Below, in pieces: positions 10,801-19,067 of a DNA stretch of 64,000 nucleotides. Both the position numbers and the translations under genes were made by a program. The notes under the pieces were generated by a model that saw only the letters and a list, made by a program, of their open reading frames with translations, was not told the origin of the DNA and searched no databases. Position 1 is the stretch's first letter; each line of letters opens with the position of its first letter. The DNA comes from Bacteroidaceae bacterium (lineage in GTDB: Bacteria; Bacteroidota; Bacteroidia; Bacteroidales; Bacteroidaceae). The stretch lies in the NCBI GenBank assembly GCA_900771425.1, contig CAAGNV010000065.1, positions 1-64,000 of the forward strand. The letters run 5' to 3'.

Positions 10801-11678
10801 AGGATGTTTTCGACTCCTGCATCAAGAATCATATCGATATGTTCTTCTGTAAGTTCAGTCTCACGCTCGATGATGGTTTCGTTACGTTCGATTGAAACAA
10901 CTTCACCAGTCTCTTCATCTACGAAGTCCTCAATCCATGAATTGAGCACACGTGCAGCGAGACGGCGTCCGATAGCCTTCTTCAGACTGGCTTTGTTAGC
11001 CTTGACCTCTTCAGCAAGGTCGAAGATGCGGAGGATATCCTTATCTGTCTCGAAACCGATAGCACGGAGGAGAGTAGTAACTGGGAGTTTCTTCTTACGG
11101 TCGATGTAAGCATACATCACGTTGTTGATGTCGGTTGCAAACTCAATCCACGAACCCTTGAATGGTATGATTCGTGCCGAGAACAACTGAGTACCGTTTG
11201 TATGGATGCTTGAACCGAAGAATACGCCCGGTGAACGGTGGAGCTGTGATACAACTACACGTTCTGCACCGTTGATGACGAATGTACCATTGTCAGTCAT
11301 GTATGGTATAGGACCGAGATATACATCCTGAACGACGGTATCAAACTCTTCATGGTCTGGGTCTTCACATGACAATCTCAGTTTGGCCTTGAGTGGCACG
11401 CTGAATGTCAATCCACGCTCGAGGCACTCCTCTACTGAATATCGAGGTGCGTCGATGTAGTAGTCCATGAACTCCAGTTTGAAGTTGTTGCGAGTATCCG
11501 CGATAGGGAAATTCTCAGCAAAAACTTTGTACAAACCATCGTTTTTGCGGTTCTCTGGTGGTGTATCCAACTGAAGGAAGTCACGGAATGACTTCAACTG
11601 TACATCCAGAAAATCTGGGTACGGCATTGGGTTCTGCACAGAGGCAAAATTTACTCTGTTGTTAATTACTTTAGACAT
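7869..11678 (-). CDS. rpoB: DNA-directed RNA polymerase subunit beta
   Basis: A 1269-residue polymerase subunit with all conserved beta blocks. The rifampicin pocket runs from LSQFMDQ (471-477) to [12 protein letters not shown] (486-497). Positions equivalent to E. coli Q513, D516, H526 and S531 are Q473, D476, H486 and S491, so no classical resistance change is present. Position S522 is Ala (A482). The C-terminus ends [15 protein letters not shown], the usual clamp-contact end. It is separated from rplL by 277 bp that contain a strong hairpin, so rpoBC expression is probably set partly by readthrough from the ribosomal protein genes. Confidence 0.99.
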   Translation of the reverse strand: MSKVINNRVNFASVQNPMPYPDFLDVQLKSFRDFLQLDTPPENRKNDGLYKVFAENFPIADTRNNFKLEFMDYYIDAPRYSVEECLERGLTFSVPLKAKLRLSCEDPDHEEFDTVVQDVYLGPIPYMTDNGTFVINGAERVVVSQLHRSPGVFFGSSIHTNGTQLFSARIIPFKGSWIEFATDINNVMYAYIDRKKKLPVTTLLRAIGFETDKDILRIFDLAEEVKANKASLKKAIGRRLAARVLNSWIEDFVDEETGEVVSIERNETIIERETELTEEHIDMILDAGVENILVHHEENNASDYSIIFNTLQKDPSNSEKEAVVYIYRQLRNADPADDASAREVINNLFFSEKRYDLGDVGRYRINKKLGLNTDPNLRVLTKEDIIEIIKYLVELANSKAAVDDIDHLSNRRVRTVGEQLANQFAIGLARMSRTIRERMNVRDNEVFSPTDLINAKTISSVINSFFGTNALSQFMDQTNPLAEITHKRRLSALGPGGLTRERAGFEVRDVHYTHYGRLCPIESPEGPNIGLISSLCVYAKINKLGFIETPYRKVENGVCNIKNEDVVYLSAEEEEAQVIGQGNAPLKEDGNFIRKVVKCRKDADYPVVPPTEVNLMDVAPQQIASIAAALIPFLEHDDAHRALMGSNMMRQAVPLLRTEAPIVGTGIEKQVCEDSRTMITAEGDGIIEYVDATTIRILYDRTEDEEFVSFEPAVKEYKLPKFRRTNQNMTIDLRPICNKGQRVQQGDILTEGYATADGELALGRNLLVAYMPWKGYNYEDAIVLNERVVREDILTSVHVDEFSLEVRETKRGMEELTSDIPNVSEEATKDLDENGIIRVGAHVEPGDILIGKITPKGESDPSPEEKLLRAIFGDKAGDVKDASLKANPSLSGVVIDKKLFSKALKTRADKMRDKQELPKLDKEFNDKIDDFKAILIDKLLELTKKKVSMGVKDFMGVEIIPEGIKFKAGHFENLDFTAVQLSGWTDDEHINGLIRQLVINYLKKYKVLDAELKRKKFALTIGDELPSGIIQMAKVYIAKKRKIGVGDKMAGRHGNKGIVSKIVRQEDMPFLADGTPVDIVLNPLGVPSRMNLGQIFEAVLGAAGQKLGVRFATPIFDGAHLEDLNEWTDKAGLPRACSTQLYDGETGMPFDQKATVGITYMLKLGHMVEDKMHARSIGPYSLITQQPLGGKAQFGGQRFGEMEVWALEAFGASHVLQEILTIKSDDVVGRSKAYEAIVKGDSMPTPGIPESLNVLLHELRGLGLSITLE

Positions 11679-11893
11679 CTCTAATAAATTAATTTATAGT
11701 GTGTATTTATATTTTCTTTTATACGAATATTCAATCGGGTGGTGGTCCTCAAACGCTACACGACCAGAGTCCCACAGTAATCGTGACTTGCTGTCACCAA
11801 TCATCGTCACATGGTCATCCTAAAAATACGTTACCTTAACGAGTTCATTGTCAACGCAATGACAACATACTTATTGATTATGGTTTATATACG
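11679..11893 (-). other. Long structured rpoB leader
   Basis: About 215 bp separate the attenuator from the rpoB start and contain no gene. Short inverted repeats are visible: TTGTCA/TGACAA near 11849-11866, GTGAC/GTCAC near 11787-11801, and an outer GACCA/TGGTC pair. I found no TAnnTTTG promoter in this stretch, which supports co-transcription with rplL. Confidence 0.4.
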
Positions 11894-11931
11894 CAAAAAG
11901 TTAAGAATCCTCAACCTGAGGACTCTTAACT
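11894..11931 (-). terminator. Hairpin between rplL and rpoB, probable attenuator
   Basis: A 15-bp stem with one mismatch: arms 11899-11913 and 11917-11931, loop of 3. On the minus strand it is followed directly by five T (11895-11899). It lies 25 bp downstream of rplL. The same position in other bacteria carries a partial terminator that lowers rpoBC relative to rplJL. Partial readthrough is inference. Confidence 0.75.
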
Positions 11932-11955
11932 GTATAAGTTTGGTTTGTTGGGAAA

Positions 11956-12330
11956 TTACTTAACCTCAACTTCTGCACCAGCAGCTTCGAGAGCAGCCTT
12001 GAGTGCTTCAGCAGCAGCCTTGTCGATTCCTTCCTTAACGTTGCATGGAGCACCGTCAACGAGTTCCTTAGCTTCCTTCAGACCGAGACCGCAAGATTCC
12101 TTAACAGCCTTTACAACCTGAAGCTTAGCAGCACCTGCGCTCTTGAGAACTACATCAAATGCAGTCTTCTCTTCTGCAGCAGCAGCTTCGCCAGCAGCAG
12201 GAGCAGCAACAGCAACAGCTGCAGCAGCTGGTTCGATACCATATTCATCCTTAAGGATGTTCTTCAATTCACTTACTTCCTTTACTGTCAAATTTACCAA
12301 TTCTTCAGCAATAGCTTTCAAATCTGCCAT
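11956..12330 (-). CDS. rplL: 50S ribosomal protein L7/L12
   Basis: A 124-residue stalk protein that recruits translational GTPases to the ribosome. The N-terminal dimerisation helices (about 1-33) bind L10. An Ala-rich hinge (about 34-52) contains repeated AAA/APAA blocks. The C-terminal factor-binding domain (about 55-124) has the conserved [12 protein letters not shown] and [15 protein letters not shown] motifs. It lies 53 bp after rplJ in the rplKAJL group. Length is normal. Confidence 0.98.
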   Translation of the reverse strand: MADLKAIAEELVNLTVKEVSELKNILKDEYGIEPAAAAVAVAAPAAGEAAAAEEKTAFDVVLKSAGAAKLQVVKAVKESCGLGLKEAKELVDGAPCNVKEGIDKAAAEALKAALEAAGAEVEVK

Positions 12331-12383
12331 AATAGTACAAATTTTTAATGTTATTAGTTTTTAATTTTGTTCGTTTGTTTTTG

Positions 12384-12908
12384 TTATTCGCCCTTTTCAG
12401 CGATAGTGTCAAGCACACCGTAGATAGTGCTTGCACCAGATTCGAGTGCACCGAGAACTCCCTGTACCTGACCTTCGAGAGCTGCAACAACCTCTGCAAT
12501 GAGTTCGTTCTTGCTCTTGATTGCACAGAGTGCATCGAGATTCTCCTGTCCAACGTAAACGCTTTCCTCTGCATAAGCACCCTTGAGTGCAGGAACACCG
12601 TTGTGAGCCTTCTCAAACTTCTTCAGCATCTTAGCTGGAACGTTTGCAGTCTGGCAGAACATGATGCCTGTAGGGCCTATCAATGCAGGATCCAATGCAG
12701 CGAAATCACCTTCTACCTGATCGAGAGCCTTTTCGAAGAGAGTGTTCTTCACAACCTGAAGTTTAATCTCTTCCTTGAAGCATTCGCGACGGAGCTCGCT
12801 TGTAGTAGCAGAGTCGAGCGCAGTCATGTCAACAACGTAGAAGTGAGGATAGCTGTTAAGAGTCTCAACGAGACTATTTATCATTAAGCTTTTATCTTCT
12901 TTTTTCAT
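12384..12908 (-). CDS. rplJ: 50S ribosomal protein L10
   Basis: A 174-residue protein that anchors L7/L12 dimers to the ribosome. The N-terminal rRNA-binding domain starts MKKEDKSLMINSLVETL. The C-terminal helix region (about 130-174) should carry the L7/L12 docking sites. The gene follows rplA after only 17 bp, so the long L10 leader known from enterobacteria cannot fit here. Any autoregulation must act inside the preceding cistron or at another site (inference). Confidence 0.97.
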   Translation of the reverse strand: MKKEDKSLMINSLVETLNSYPHFYVVDMTALDSATTSELRRECFKEEIKLQVVKNTLFEKALDQVEGDFAALDPALIGPTGIMFCQTANVPAKMLKKFEKAHNGVPALKGAYAEESVYVGQENLDALCAIKSKNELIAEVVAALEGQVQGVLGALESGASTIYGVLDTIAEKGE

Positions 12909-12925
12909 AATTCAATCACAAATTA

Positions 12926-13618
12926 TTATTCAACAGACTTAGGGTCAACCTTGACACCCTTACTCATTGTACTAGAGAGATAAATGCTCTTGATATAAGT
13001 ACCTTTGGCAGTTGAAGGCTTCAGCTTGATGATAGTGTTGATGAATTCTTTGGCATTCTCAACGAGCTTGTCAACAGTGAAAGAAACCTTACCGATAGAT
13101 GTGTGAACAATACCGGCCTTATCTACCTTAAAGTCAATCTTACCTTGCTTTACTTCGCGTACAGCCTTGGCAACATCCATAGTTACGGTACCACTCTTTG
13201 GGTTAGGCATCAATCCGCGAGGACCGAGTACGCGACCCAAGGCACCTATCTTACCCATGCAAGATGGCATTGTGATGATGACATCAACATCTGTCCATCC
13301 GCCTTTAATCTTATCGATGTATTCATCGAGACCAACATAGTCAGCGCCTGCTTCTTTTGCAGCAGCTTCTTGATCAGAAGTACAGAGGCAAAGGACACGA
13401 ACTTCCTTACCTGTACCATTTGGAAGAGAAACGACACCACGTACCATCTGATTAGCCTTACGAGGGTCAACACCCAGACGGATGTCGATATCGAAAGATG
13501 CATCAAACTTAGTGAAAGTGATTTCCTTTACCAAACTGGCAGCTTCACTTAAAGTGTAAGCTTTCCCTGCTTCAATCTTGTCTGCAACTAACTTTTGGTT
13601 TTTTGTCAATTTACTCAT
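12926..13618 (-). CDS. rplA: 50S ribosomal protein L1
   Basis: A 230-residue L1-stalk protein involved in E-site tRNA release. It has two alternating domains. The family signature around [10 protein letters not shown] (about residues 138-147) is present, as is the [14 protein letters not shown] segment. It lies 20 bp downstream of rplK, as in most bacteria. L1 commonly represses rplKA translation, but no operator can be shown from sequence alone. Confidence 0.98.
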   Translation of the reverse strand: MSKLTKNQKLVADKIEAGKAYTLSEAASLVKEITFTKFDASFDIDIRLGVDPRKANQMVRGVVSLPNGTGKEVRVLCLCTSDQEAAAKEAGADYVGLDEYIDKIKGGWTDVDVIITMPSCMGKIGALGRVLGPRGLMPNPKSGTVTMDVAKAVREVKQGKIDFKVDKAGIVHTSIGKVSFTVDKLVENAKEFINTIIKLKPSTAKGTYIKSIYLSSTMSKGVKVDPKSVE

Positions 13619-13638
13619 CTTAATTGAAGTGTTTTTGT

Positions 13639-14079
13639 TTATTTACCAGGGAATTCTCCTTTTACAGTGATACCCATACTTCTTGCTGTTCCGGCAACCA
13701 TAGTCATAGCAGACTCGATTGTAAAGCAATTCAAATCAGGCATCTTATCTTCTGCGATAGCACGTACTTGGTCCCAAGTTACTTCAGCAACCTTGCTACG
13801 GTTAGGTTCAGCAGAACCTTTCTTAGCCTTAGATGCTTCGAGCAACTGAACAGCAGCAGGCGGTGTCTTGATTACGAAATCAAAAGACTTGTCAGAATAA
13901 TAAGAGATAACGACAGGCAATACCTTACCAGCCTTATCCTGAGTTCTGGCATTGAATTGCTTGCAAAAATCCATGATGTTGATACCCTTAGAACCGAGAG
14001 CAGGTCCTACTGGTGGTGATGGATTTGCAGCGCCACCCTTAATCTGTAATTTGATTAATCCAGCAACTTCTTTAGCCAT
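13639..14079 (-). CDS. rplK: 50S ribosomal protein L11
   Basis: A 146-residue protein of the GTPase-associated centre. The N-terminal domain has the Pro-rich [13 protein letters not shown] motif (about 22-34), the thiostrepton-contact region. The C-terminal domain binds 23S rRNA and ends TVKGEFPGK. It lies 59 bp after nusG. Length and motifs are normal. Confidence 0.98.
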   Translation of the reverse strand: MAKEVAGLIKLQIKGGAANPSPPVGPALGSKGINIMDFCKQFNARTQDKAGKVLPVVISYYSDKSFDFVIKTPPAAVQLLEASKAKKGSAEPNRSKVAEVTWDQVRAIAEDKMPDLNCFTIESAMTMVAGTARSMGITVKGEFPGK

Positions 14080-14138
14080 TTTGTTTTATTAATTTTAGTT
14101 ATTTAATACGATTTTGGAACGACAGCGTAACAGAACTA

Positions 14139-14690
14139 TCATTCCTTTACAACTTGTCCGAAACCAAGTTCGAGCGGAGTTACACGTCCGAAGATCTTGA
14201 CAGACACTCTGAGTTTCTTTTTCTCTGTGTTCACTTCTTCGATTATTCCGTTGAAACCGGCGAATGGTCCGTCGGTTACCTTGACTGACTCGCCTTCGAT
14301 GTAATCGACATCAATGTCAGGCACTACGGTTTCTTCCTTGACTTCTTCAACGTCAACTCCGAGGAGTCGGTTGATTTCGTTAGGACGCATAGGGCATGGT
14401 TTGTTGTCGCCACCGAGAAACCCGAGCACGTCAGGAGTAAATCGGAGCATGTGTGGAATTTCACCGACGAGAGCTGCTTCTACCAAAACGTAGCCAGGCA
14501 GCAAGTTTGCATCTCTTACTACCTTCTTGTTTCTAACAATTACTTCTACCTTTTTGGTTGGAACAAGTACCTGTGTTACGTACTTTTCGTATCCGTGGTT
14601 TTTCATGTCGAGCTCGATATAGTCCTTGACTCTCTGCTCGTGTCCACTGATTACTTTAAGCACATACCATTTCGTTGTTACTTCAGCCAT
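14139..14690 (-). CDS. nusG: Transcription termination/antitermination factor NusG
   Basis: A 183-residue transcription elongation factor that links RNA polymerase to Rho or ribosomal S10. The NGN domain starts [19 protein letters not shown] and contains the LLPGYVLV strand (about 63-70). A short linker with acidic residues precedes the KOW domain ([18 protein letters not shown], about 137-154). It follows secE by 22 bp in the classic secE-nusG-rplK order. Confidence 0.98.
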   Translation of the reverse strand: MAEVTTKWYVLKVISGHEQRVKDYIELDMKNHGYEKYVTQVLVPTKKVEVIVRNKKVVRDANLLPGYVLVEAALVGEIPHMLRFTPDVLGFLGGDNKPCPMRPNEINRLLGVDVEEVKEETVVPDIDVDYIEGESVKVTDGPFAGFNGIIEEVNTEKKKLRVSVKIFGRVTPLELGFGQVVKE

Positions 14691-14712
14691 AATTGTCTTT
14701 CCTCCTTAGTGT

Positions 14713-14916
14713 TTAGTTAAAGAGTGAATAAACATTTTGCATGATGTACCCGAATGCTTTGTCGATGAGGAACACAATAATAGCAATGATGATGGAAGCT
14801 GTGAGTACCATCACTGCACTATTGGTCAACTCTTTAAGTGTAGGCCAAGTGGTCTTATGTACAAGTTCATCGTAAGATTCCTTGCAGTAATTTGTTATGT
14901 CTTTTACTCTTACCAT
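14713..14916 (-). CDS. secE: Preprotein translocase subunit SecE
   Basis: A 67-residue essential clamp of the SecYEG channel. It is the short single-helix form: an amphipathic N-terminal part (KDITNYCKESYDELVHKTTWPT, given here in full only as positions 4-25) followed by one membrane helix at about 33-56. The TTWPT motif before the helix is the conserved SecE signature. It sits between tRNA-Trp and nusG. Confidence 0.96.
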   Translation of the reverse strand: MVRVKDITNYCKESYDELVHKTTWPTLKELTNSAVMVLTASIIIAIIVFLIDKAFGYIMQNVYSLFN

Positions 14917-14932
14917 AAATTCTTACATTTGG

Positions 14933-15005
14933 CACGGGAAGAGGGGCTCGAACCCCCGACCTTCGGTTTTGGAGACCGACACTCTACCAACTAAGCTATT
15001 CCCGT
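14933..15005 (-). tRNA. tRNA-Trp (CCA)
   Basis: A 73-nt cloverleaf on the minus strand. Acceptor ACGGGAA pairs with TTCCCGT. The anticodon loop is CTCCAAA inside a TCGGT/ACCGA stem. The T-loop is GTTCGAGCC. The discriminator is G, and CCA is encoded (14930-14932). The position between tuf and secE is conserved in many bacteria. Confidence 0.97.
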
Positions 15006-15010
15006 GTATT

Positions 15011-15051
15011 GGTCAGCTCCCCTAAGGGTTGGGTTGAACGGGGAACTGACC
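15011..15051 (-). other. Hairpin between tuf and tRNA-Trp
   Basis: GGTCAGcTCCCC (15011-15022) pairs with GGGGAaCTGACC (15040-15051): 12 bp with one wobble. No T tract follows on the minus strand and the tRNA starts 6 nt later. It is more likely an RNA-processing site or a weak attenuator than a full terminator (inference). Confidence 0.5.
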
Positions 15052-15103
15052 GTTATTATTCAGGGTTTGGAACCGGCAGGGCCTTTGTTCCTTTCCTTAG
15101 TGA

Positions 15104-16285
15104 TTAGTCGAATACTTCTGTGATCTGACCAGAACCTACTGTACGACCACCTTCGCGGATAGCGAAACGGAGACCTACGTTGAGTGCTACTGGGTAGATG
15201 AGTTCGACCTTGATTTCTACGTTATCACCAGGCATAACCATTTCTACACCTTCTGGGAGAGCGATTTCACCTGTACAGTCCATTGTACGGAGGTAGAACT
15301 GTGGACGATAGTGGTTCTTGAATGGAGTGTGACGACCACCTTCTTCCTTCTTGAGGACGTAGATTGAAGCCTTGAAGCCCTTGTGAGGAGTGATAGCACC
15401 TGGGTGAGTGATTACCATACCACGCTTAACGTCCTTCTTGTCGATACCACGGAGGAGGAGACCTACGTTATCACCAGCTTCACCTTCGTCGAGGAGCTTA
15501 CGGAACATTTCAACACCTGTAACGACAGACTTAGCGTCTTCGCCGAGACCGAGGAGCTGAACAGGGTCACCTACCTTGATGATACCAGTTTCGATACGAC
15601 CTGTAGCAACTGTACCACGACCAGTGATTGAGAATACGTCTTCAACTGGCATGAGGAATGGCTTATCGCGGTCACGTTCTGGTTCCTGAATCCAAGTATC
15701 ACAAGCTTCCATGAGTTCCATTACCTTGTCTTCCCACTCCTTAACGCCGTTGAGAGCGCCGAGTGCAGAACCGCGGATGAATGGAGTGTCATCTTCGAAT
15801 TCGTACTGTGCGAGGAGGTCACGCATATCCATTTCAACGAGTTCGAGCATTTCTTCGTCGTCAACGAGGTCACACTTGTTGAGGAATACAACGAGGCGTG
15901 GTACGTTTACCTGACGTGCGAGGAGGATGTGCTCACGTGTCTGAGGCATAGGACCGTCAGTTGCAGCACAAACGATGATTGCACCGTCCATCTGAGCAGC
16001 ACCAGTTACCATGTTCTTTACGTAGTCGGCGTGTCCTGGACAGTCAACGTGTGCGTAGTGGCGGTTAGCTGTTTCGTACTCAACGTGTGCAGTGTTGATA
16101 GTGATACCGCGTTCCTTTTCTTCTGGAGCGTTATCGATCTGGTCGAAAGACTTAACTTCAGAAAGACCTGCCTTAGCAAGTACTGTAGTGATAGCAGCAG
16201 TAAGAGTAGTCTTACCGTGGTCAACGTGACCAATTGTACCAATGTTTACGTGGGGTTTGGTACGTTCGAATTTTTCTTTTGCCAT
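15104..16285 (-). CDS. tuf: Elongation factor Tu
   Basis: A 393-residue GTPase that delivers aminoacyl-tRNA to the ribosome. G1 is GHVDHGKT at 19-26, the switch I region has [14 protein letters not shown]3 is DCPGH, G4 is NKCD and G5 is SAL. The beta-barrel domains 2 and 3 are complete and the protein ends [10 protein letters not shown]. It lies in a tRNA-rich transcript, tRNA-Thr, Tyr, Thr, tuf, tRNA-Trp, secE. This resembles the thrU-tyrU-glyT-thrT-tufB order of enterobacteria but has no tRNA-Gly. Confidence 0.99.
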   Translation of the reverse strand: MAKEKFERTKPHVNIGTIGHVDHGKTTLTAAITTVLAKAGLSEVKSFDQIDNAPEEKERGITINTAHVEYETANRHYAHVDCPGHADYVKNMVTGAAQMDGAIIVCAATDGPMPQTREHILLARQVNVPRLVVFLNKCDLVDDEEMLELVEMDMRDLLAQYEFEDDTPFIRGSALGALNGVKEWEDKVMELMEACDTWIQEPERDRDKPFLMPVEDVFSITGRGTVATGRIETGIIKVGDPVQLLGLGEDAKSVVTGVEMFRKLLDEGEAGDNVGLLLRGIDKKDVKRGMVITHPGAITPHKGFKASIYVLKKEEGGRHTPFKNHYRPQFYLRTMDCTGEIALPEGVEMVMPGDNVEIKVELIYPVALNVGLRFAIREGGRTVGSGQITEVFD

Positions 16286-16380
16286 AGCTTTAATTTTCTT
16301 ATATAAGAGTTAATACTGTTTTGTTTTTTACTCTATTTTGATTTGACCGTCAGGTCTTGTCTTTACCTTTATTATAGGTG

Positions 16381-16452
<72 letters not shown>

Positions 16453-16492
16453 GTTTGCTTATGCTGTCTTGCTTTCTGTCGGTTTCGTTCAG

Positions 16493-16575
16493 TGGGCACA
16501 GATGGATTCGAACCACCGAAGGTGAAAACCAGCAGATTTACAGTCTGCCCCATTTGGCCGCTCTGGAATATGCCC
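16493..16575 (-). tRNA. tRNA-Tyr (GTA)
   Basis: An 83-nt class II tRNA with a long variable arm. Acceptor GGGCATA pairs with TGTGCCC (one wobble). The anticodon loop is CTGTAAA in a GCAGA/TCTGC stem. The T-loop is GTTCGAATC and the discriminator is A. Confidence 0.96.
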
Positions 16576-16603
16576 TTGTTCTACCGACCTTAGCGGCTCG
16601 CTG

Positions 16604-16677
16604 AGCCTCTTGTCGGATTCGAACCAACGACCCCGAGATTACAAATCACGTGCTCTGGCCAACTGAGCTAAAGAGGC
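16604..16677 (-). tRNA. tRNA-Thr (TGT)
   Basis: A 74-nt cloverleaf. Acceptor GCCTCTT pairs with AAGAGGC and the discriminator is T. The anticodon loop is TTTGTAA, anticodon TGT. The anticodon stem CGTGA/TCTCG carries a T-T mismatch at its third pair. The D and T arms look normal. It is the first gene of the tuf-secE-nusG transcript. Confidence 0.94.
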
Positions 16678-16692
16678 TTGTAGCCATACGCG

Positions 16693-16724
16693 CAAAGTTA
16701 CCAATGCGCGTAAACGGCTGCAAA
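16693..16724 (-). promoter_or_regulatory. Overlapping promoter P2 of the same transcript
   Basis: The TTTG that ends the P1 -7 box (16721-16724) is again followed by exactly 20 bases and TAACTTTG (16693-16700). It would start transcription about 9 nt before the first tRNA. P1 and P2 share the TTTG and are offset by 28 bp. Confidence 0.7.
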
Positions 16725-16752
16725 TTTAGGTAATATTTTTCAATCTAACAAA
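16721..16752 (-). promoter_or_regulatory. Promoter P1 of the tRNA-tuf-rpo transcript
   Basis: TTTG (16749-16752), then exactly 20 bases, then TAAATTTG (16721-16728). This is a full match to the Bacteroidetes primary sigma promoter. It lies directly between the end of hpf and the first tRNA. Confidence 0.85.
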
Positions 16753-16769
16753 GAAAAACCGAATCTTTT

Positions 16770-17069
16770 TTACTTTTGGCTCTGTTTTTCCTTGTATTTT
16801 ACCAATTGTCGCTCCAAAACGGGCATACATTGTGTAATTGCTTCTTCAAATGTGTCGTCTGTCTTTTCCACGAAGAGTTGTTCTCCCGGGAGTGATACTG
16901 CTATGCTTGCTTCCTTGTTGAGTGCGGTAGCAGGTTTGACGACTTTGAGTGACACCTCTACTTTCGTTATATCGTCACAGAACTTATTCAGCTTACTGAC
17001 CTTCTTCTGAATGTACTCTTGCAACTTGTCTGTTGCATCAAACTTGATTGCTTTTACTGTTATTTCCAT
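16770..17069 (-). CDS. hpf: Ribosome hibernation-promoting factor, short form
   Basis: A 99-residue HPF/RaiA-family protein that binds the 30S decoding centre and inactivates idle ribosomes. The S30AE fold is seen from MEITVKAIKFDATDKL through the basic helix KVSKLNKF to the acidic EKTDDTFEEAITQC helix. There is no C-terminal dimerisation domain, so this is the short type. It lies 17 bp after xerC, so they probably share a transcript, and it abuts the tRNA-tuf promoter. Confidence 0.9.
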   Translation of the reverse strand: MEITVKAIKFDATDKLQEYIQKKVSKLNKFCDDITKVEVSLKVVKPATALNKEASIAVSLPGEQLFVEKTDDTFEEAITQCMPVLERQLVKYKEKQSQK

Positions 17070-17086
17070 AGTCTTATTGTGTTTTA

Positions 17087-17971
17087 TCAGGAACGCGGAT
17101 GTGCGTTCTTGTATGCGTCTTTCAGTTCTTCGAACGACACGTGAGTATATACTTGTGTCGTCGCGAGGCTTGCATGACCGAGCAGTTTTTGTATGGCTGC
17201 GAGGTCGGCGCCGGAATTGAGCATTGATGTGGCAAATGTGTGCCGTAGTACGTGCGGGCTGCGTTTTTTCTGCGTTGTCACTGCTGCCAGGTTGTCCTTC
17301 ACTATCTTAGTGACTTGTGCCGGTGTGAGCGGTGATGCCTTGGCATTGATGAGCAGATGTTCGAAGCCTATGCCGAATTGTTCGGAACGTGCCTGCAGAT
17401 ACTGTCTGAGTTGCTCGTCGAGTTCGCTGCCGAATGGTATGATGCGTTGTTTGTTGCGCTTTCCTGTCACCTTGAGTTGCTTATTGACGAAATCGATGTT
17501 TGCGTCGCAGAGCGAGAGTATCTCGGCCCGTCGCATTCCGGTGAGGTACAGGAGCAGCATCACTGTCTTGGCTAGTACGCCTTCGTAGGTGACGTCCTCG
17601 TCGAGGTGGTCGAGCAGCAGGTTCATTTCGTCGTCGCGGACGAATACTGGCAGTGGTTTCTGCCGTTTGGGTCCGGACACCCTGACCATGGGATTGCGTT
17701 CGATGTGCTTCGTCATGAGCAGGTATCGGAAGAAGGTTCTCAGCGCGCTGAGTTTCCGATTGACGGATGAGGCCTTCATGTGCTGTTCGTCCATCATGTA
17801 GATTATCCATTCGCGAATGGTGTTTTCATCTACATTGGTCCACGTTATGCCTTCGTTAAGACTATCAAAGAACGTTTCAAACTCTTGCAGATCGACCCTG
17901 TAGCTGTCGATGGTAAGGTCTGATTTGTTACGCTCTGTCTGGAAATATATCAGGAAATCGTCTGTCAGCAT
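17087..17971 (-). CDS. xerC: Tyrosine recombinase XerC-like
   Basis: A 294-residue site-specific recombinase expected to resolve chromosome dimers at dif with a XerD partner. The N-terminal SAM-like core-binding domain spans about 1-85. The catalytic domain has R147 (TGMRRAE), K171 (TGKRNKQR), H240 and R243 (HVLRHTF), H266 (LLGHASL) and nucleophile Y275 (TTQVYTH), so the site is complete. Co-occurrence with hpf and rpsU is common in Bacteroidetes. C versus D subtype is a guess from context. A good promoter lies just upstream. Confidence 0.93.
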   Translation of the reverse strand: MLTDDFLIYFQTERNKSDLTIDSYRVDLQEFETFFDSLNEGITWTNVDENTIREWIIYMMDEQHMKASSVNRKLSALRTFFRYLLMTKHIERNPMVRVSGPKRQKPLPVFVRDDEMNLLLDHLDEDVTYEGVLAKTVMLLLYLTGMRRAEILSLCDANIDFVNKQLKVTGKRNKQRIIPFGSELDEQLRQYLQARSEQFGIGFEHLLINAKASPLTPAQVTKIVKDNLAAVTTQKKRSPHVLRHTFATSMLNSGADLAAIQKLLGHASLATTQVYTHVSFEELKDAYKNAHPRS

Positions 17972-17995
17972 AACGTCTTGTATTGTTTTCGCCGA

Positions 17996-18027
17996 CTAAA
18001 TTAGCGATTATTCCTGAAAGCACCAAA
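17996..18027 (-). promoter_or_regulatory. Putative xerC-hpf promoter
   Basis: TTTG (18024-18027), 20 bases, TAATTTAG (17996-18003). One base differs from TAnnTTTG. The start codon is 25 bp downstream of the -7 box. Confidence 0.6.
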
Positions 18028-18086
18028 TTTGTGCGTGATTTTTTTGTTTGTTCTCTCGAATTTTTACGTCTATCAAGCCGTTTTGA

Positions 18087-18278
18087 TTACTCTTCTACAG
18101 AGTGGAGCTTGTTTACATAGACAGCGTGCTGCATCTTGATTCTCTTCAATACAGATGGCTTGTCAAACTGCTTGCGAGTTCTGACTTCCTTAATCACGCC
18201 AGTCTTTTCAGACTTTCTCTTGAATTTCTTGAGAGCTTTCTCGATGTTCTCACCGTCTTTAACAGGTACGATAATCAT
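18087..18278 (-). CDS. rpsU: 30S ribosomal protein S21
   Basis: A 63-residue basic protein of the small subunit. It starts MIIVPVKDGENIEKALKKFK and continues into the lysine/arginine-rich helix (KRKSEKTGVIKEVRTRKQF, positions 19-37). In Bacteroidetes S21 helps hold the 16S anti-Shine-Dalgarno end, which fits the scarcity of Shine-Dalgarno sequences in this window. It has its own promoter and a short hairpin-bearing leader. Confidence 0.96.
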   Translation of the reverse strand: MIIVPVKDGENIEKALKKFKRKSEKTGVIKEVRTRKQFDKPSVLKRIKMQHAVYVNKLHSVEE

Positions 18279-18331
18279 GAGTTGTTACTGTTTTTGATTT
18301 TGTTGATAATTTAATTGAAACATTGTTTTCG

Positions 18332-18347
18332 TCGGGGCACACCCCGA
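18332..18347 (-). other. Hairpin at the 5' end of the rpsU leader
   Basis: TCGGGG, loop of 4, CCCCGA: a perfect 6-bp GC-rich stem. The predicted transcription start (about 18350) falls just before it, so the rpsU mRNA would begin with this hairpin. It could stabilise the message or bind S21 (inference). Confidence 0.45.
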
Positions 18348-18355
18348 TTGGTCGG

Positions 18356-18386
18356 CAAAGTTACGGCAAATTCTTTAATTGACAAA
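18356..18386 (-). promoter_or_regulatory. rpsU promoter
   Basis: TTTG (18383-18386), 19 bases, TAACTTTG (18356-18363). Full match to the Bacteroidetes consensus, 78 bp before the start codon. Confidence 0.75.
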
Positions 18387-18468
18387 ATGTTTTGTCGTTT
18401 TTTTTCATTTTCCGAGTATTTCAGGGTGGTATCACGACATTTATCTGCTGAAACTCCTTATATATTAT

Positions 18469-18482
18469 ATACGCGCGCGTAT
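18469..18482. other. Alternating CG palindrome
   Basis: ATACGCGCGCGTAT, a perfect 14-bp palindrome with four CG steps, preceded by an AT-rich run. It lies in the gene-free stretch 18387-19067. Apart from this and the repeat element that follows, 18387-18535 shows no gene. Confidence 0.4.
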
Positions 18483-18537
18483 GATGGTTGGTGTTTATTA
18501 TGAAGACAGGCTACGTTTGTTGCATGCCGTTGCCGAT

Positions 18538-18551
18538 TGCATAATTATGCA
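18538..18551. promoter_or_regulatory. ArgR-box-like palindrome
   Basis: TGCATAATTATGCA, a perfect 14-bp palindrome similar in form to ARG boxes of ArgR/AhrC repressors. No arginine gene is adjacent, so regulator identity is only a resemblance. Confidence 0.3.
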
Positions 18552-18787
18552 TTTATGAATGTCTCTGACAATGCATTTGTGTCTCATGAAAAACGCAGCC
18601 ATATCTTCGGGCAATAAGATTTGGTTCTTCGGCCGATAAGATTTGGTTCTTATGGCGATAAGATTTGGTTCTTCAAGGCCGAAGATTTGGCTGCGTTTTC
18701 GGGTAGATCTAACTGTTATGATTATCAAGGACATACAAATTGTCGTTTATTACTCTCTCGGAGAGGCTTTGCAACCTTGCAGATGTA

Positions 18788-18820
18788 TGCATAATTATGC
18801 ATCATGTGCATATTTATGCA
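18788..18820. promoter_or_regulatory. Pair of ArgR-box-like palindromes
   Basis: TGCATAATTATGCA (18788-18801, 16-bp palindrome with its flanks) and TGCATATTTATGCA (18807-18820), 19 bp start to start. A paired arrangement is typical of ArgR hexamer sites. No target gene is evident. Confidence 0.3.
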
Positions 18821-19014
18821 ATTTGCGGTTGTCGTCAGTGACGGATTTATACTGGTTGTCAATCGACGTGCGAGGGACAATGAGCCAGTGAAGAAAAAGG
18901 TATTGACATTGAAAAATGTGTCATGATACAGGCTAAAGGCAATAAAAAGGAGGTGTTTTGCGTTATAATTAGGTAATTGCGCGCGGTTTTGGTGGTTTTA
19001 TGTGCGATTATTCG

Positions 19015-19022
19015 TATATTTG
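19015..19022 (+). promoter_or_regulatory. Putative -7 element for the DUF4250 gene
   Basis: TATATTTG, a TAnnTTTG match 45 bp before the start codon. A TTTG lies 23 bases upstream, longer than ideal. Confidence 0.45.
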
Positions 19023-19067
19023 CCACGTCAAAACTGACGTGCCACTTCATCAAGAACGAACGAAAGC

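Larger units (their letters stand above)
18536..18822 (+). repeat. 287-bp element containing array copy 2
   Basis: The outer ends are inverted repeats: ATTGCATAATTATGCA (18536-18551) and TGCATATTTATGCAAT (18807-18822), one mismatch. Inside, at offset 58, lies the 102-bp array of five 14-bp units at 18594, 18616, 18638, 18660 and 18682. The three middle units are again AAGATTTGGTTCTT. A third AT palindrome lies at 18787-18802. The element at 48532-48818 has the same length and offsets in opposite orientation. Over the 58 bp to the left of the array the two copies match at about 41 positions without gaps. On the other side TAGATnTAAC is shared in phase. The middle of that side has diverged. No open frame of note is present. 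Confidence 0.85.

Noticed and set aside
7869..11678. Rifampicin-resistance change in RpoB
   Set aside because: The residues at the classical resistance positions are wild type; the Ala at the S522 equivalent is likely a normal lineage difference.
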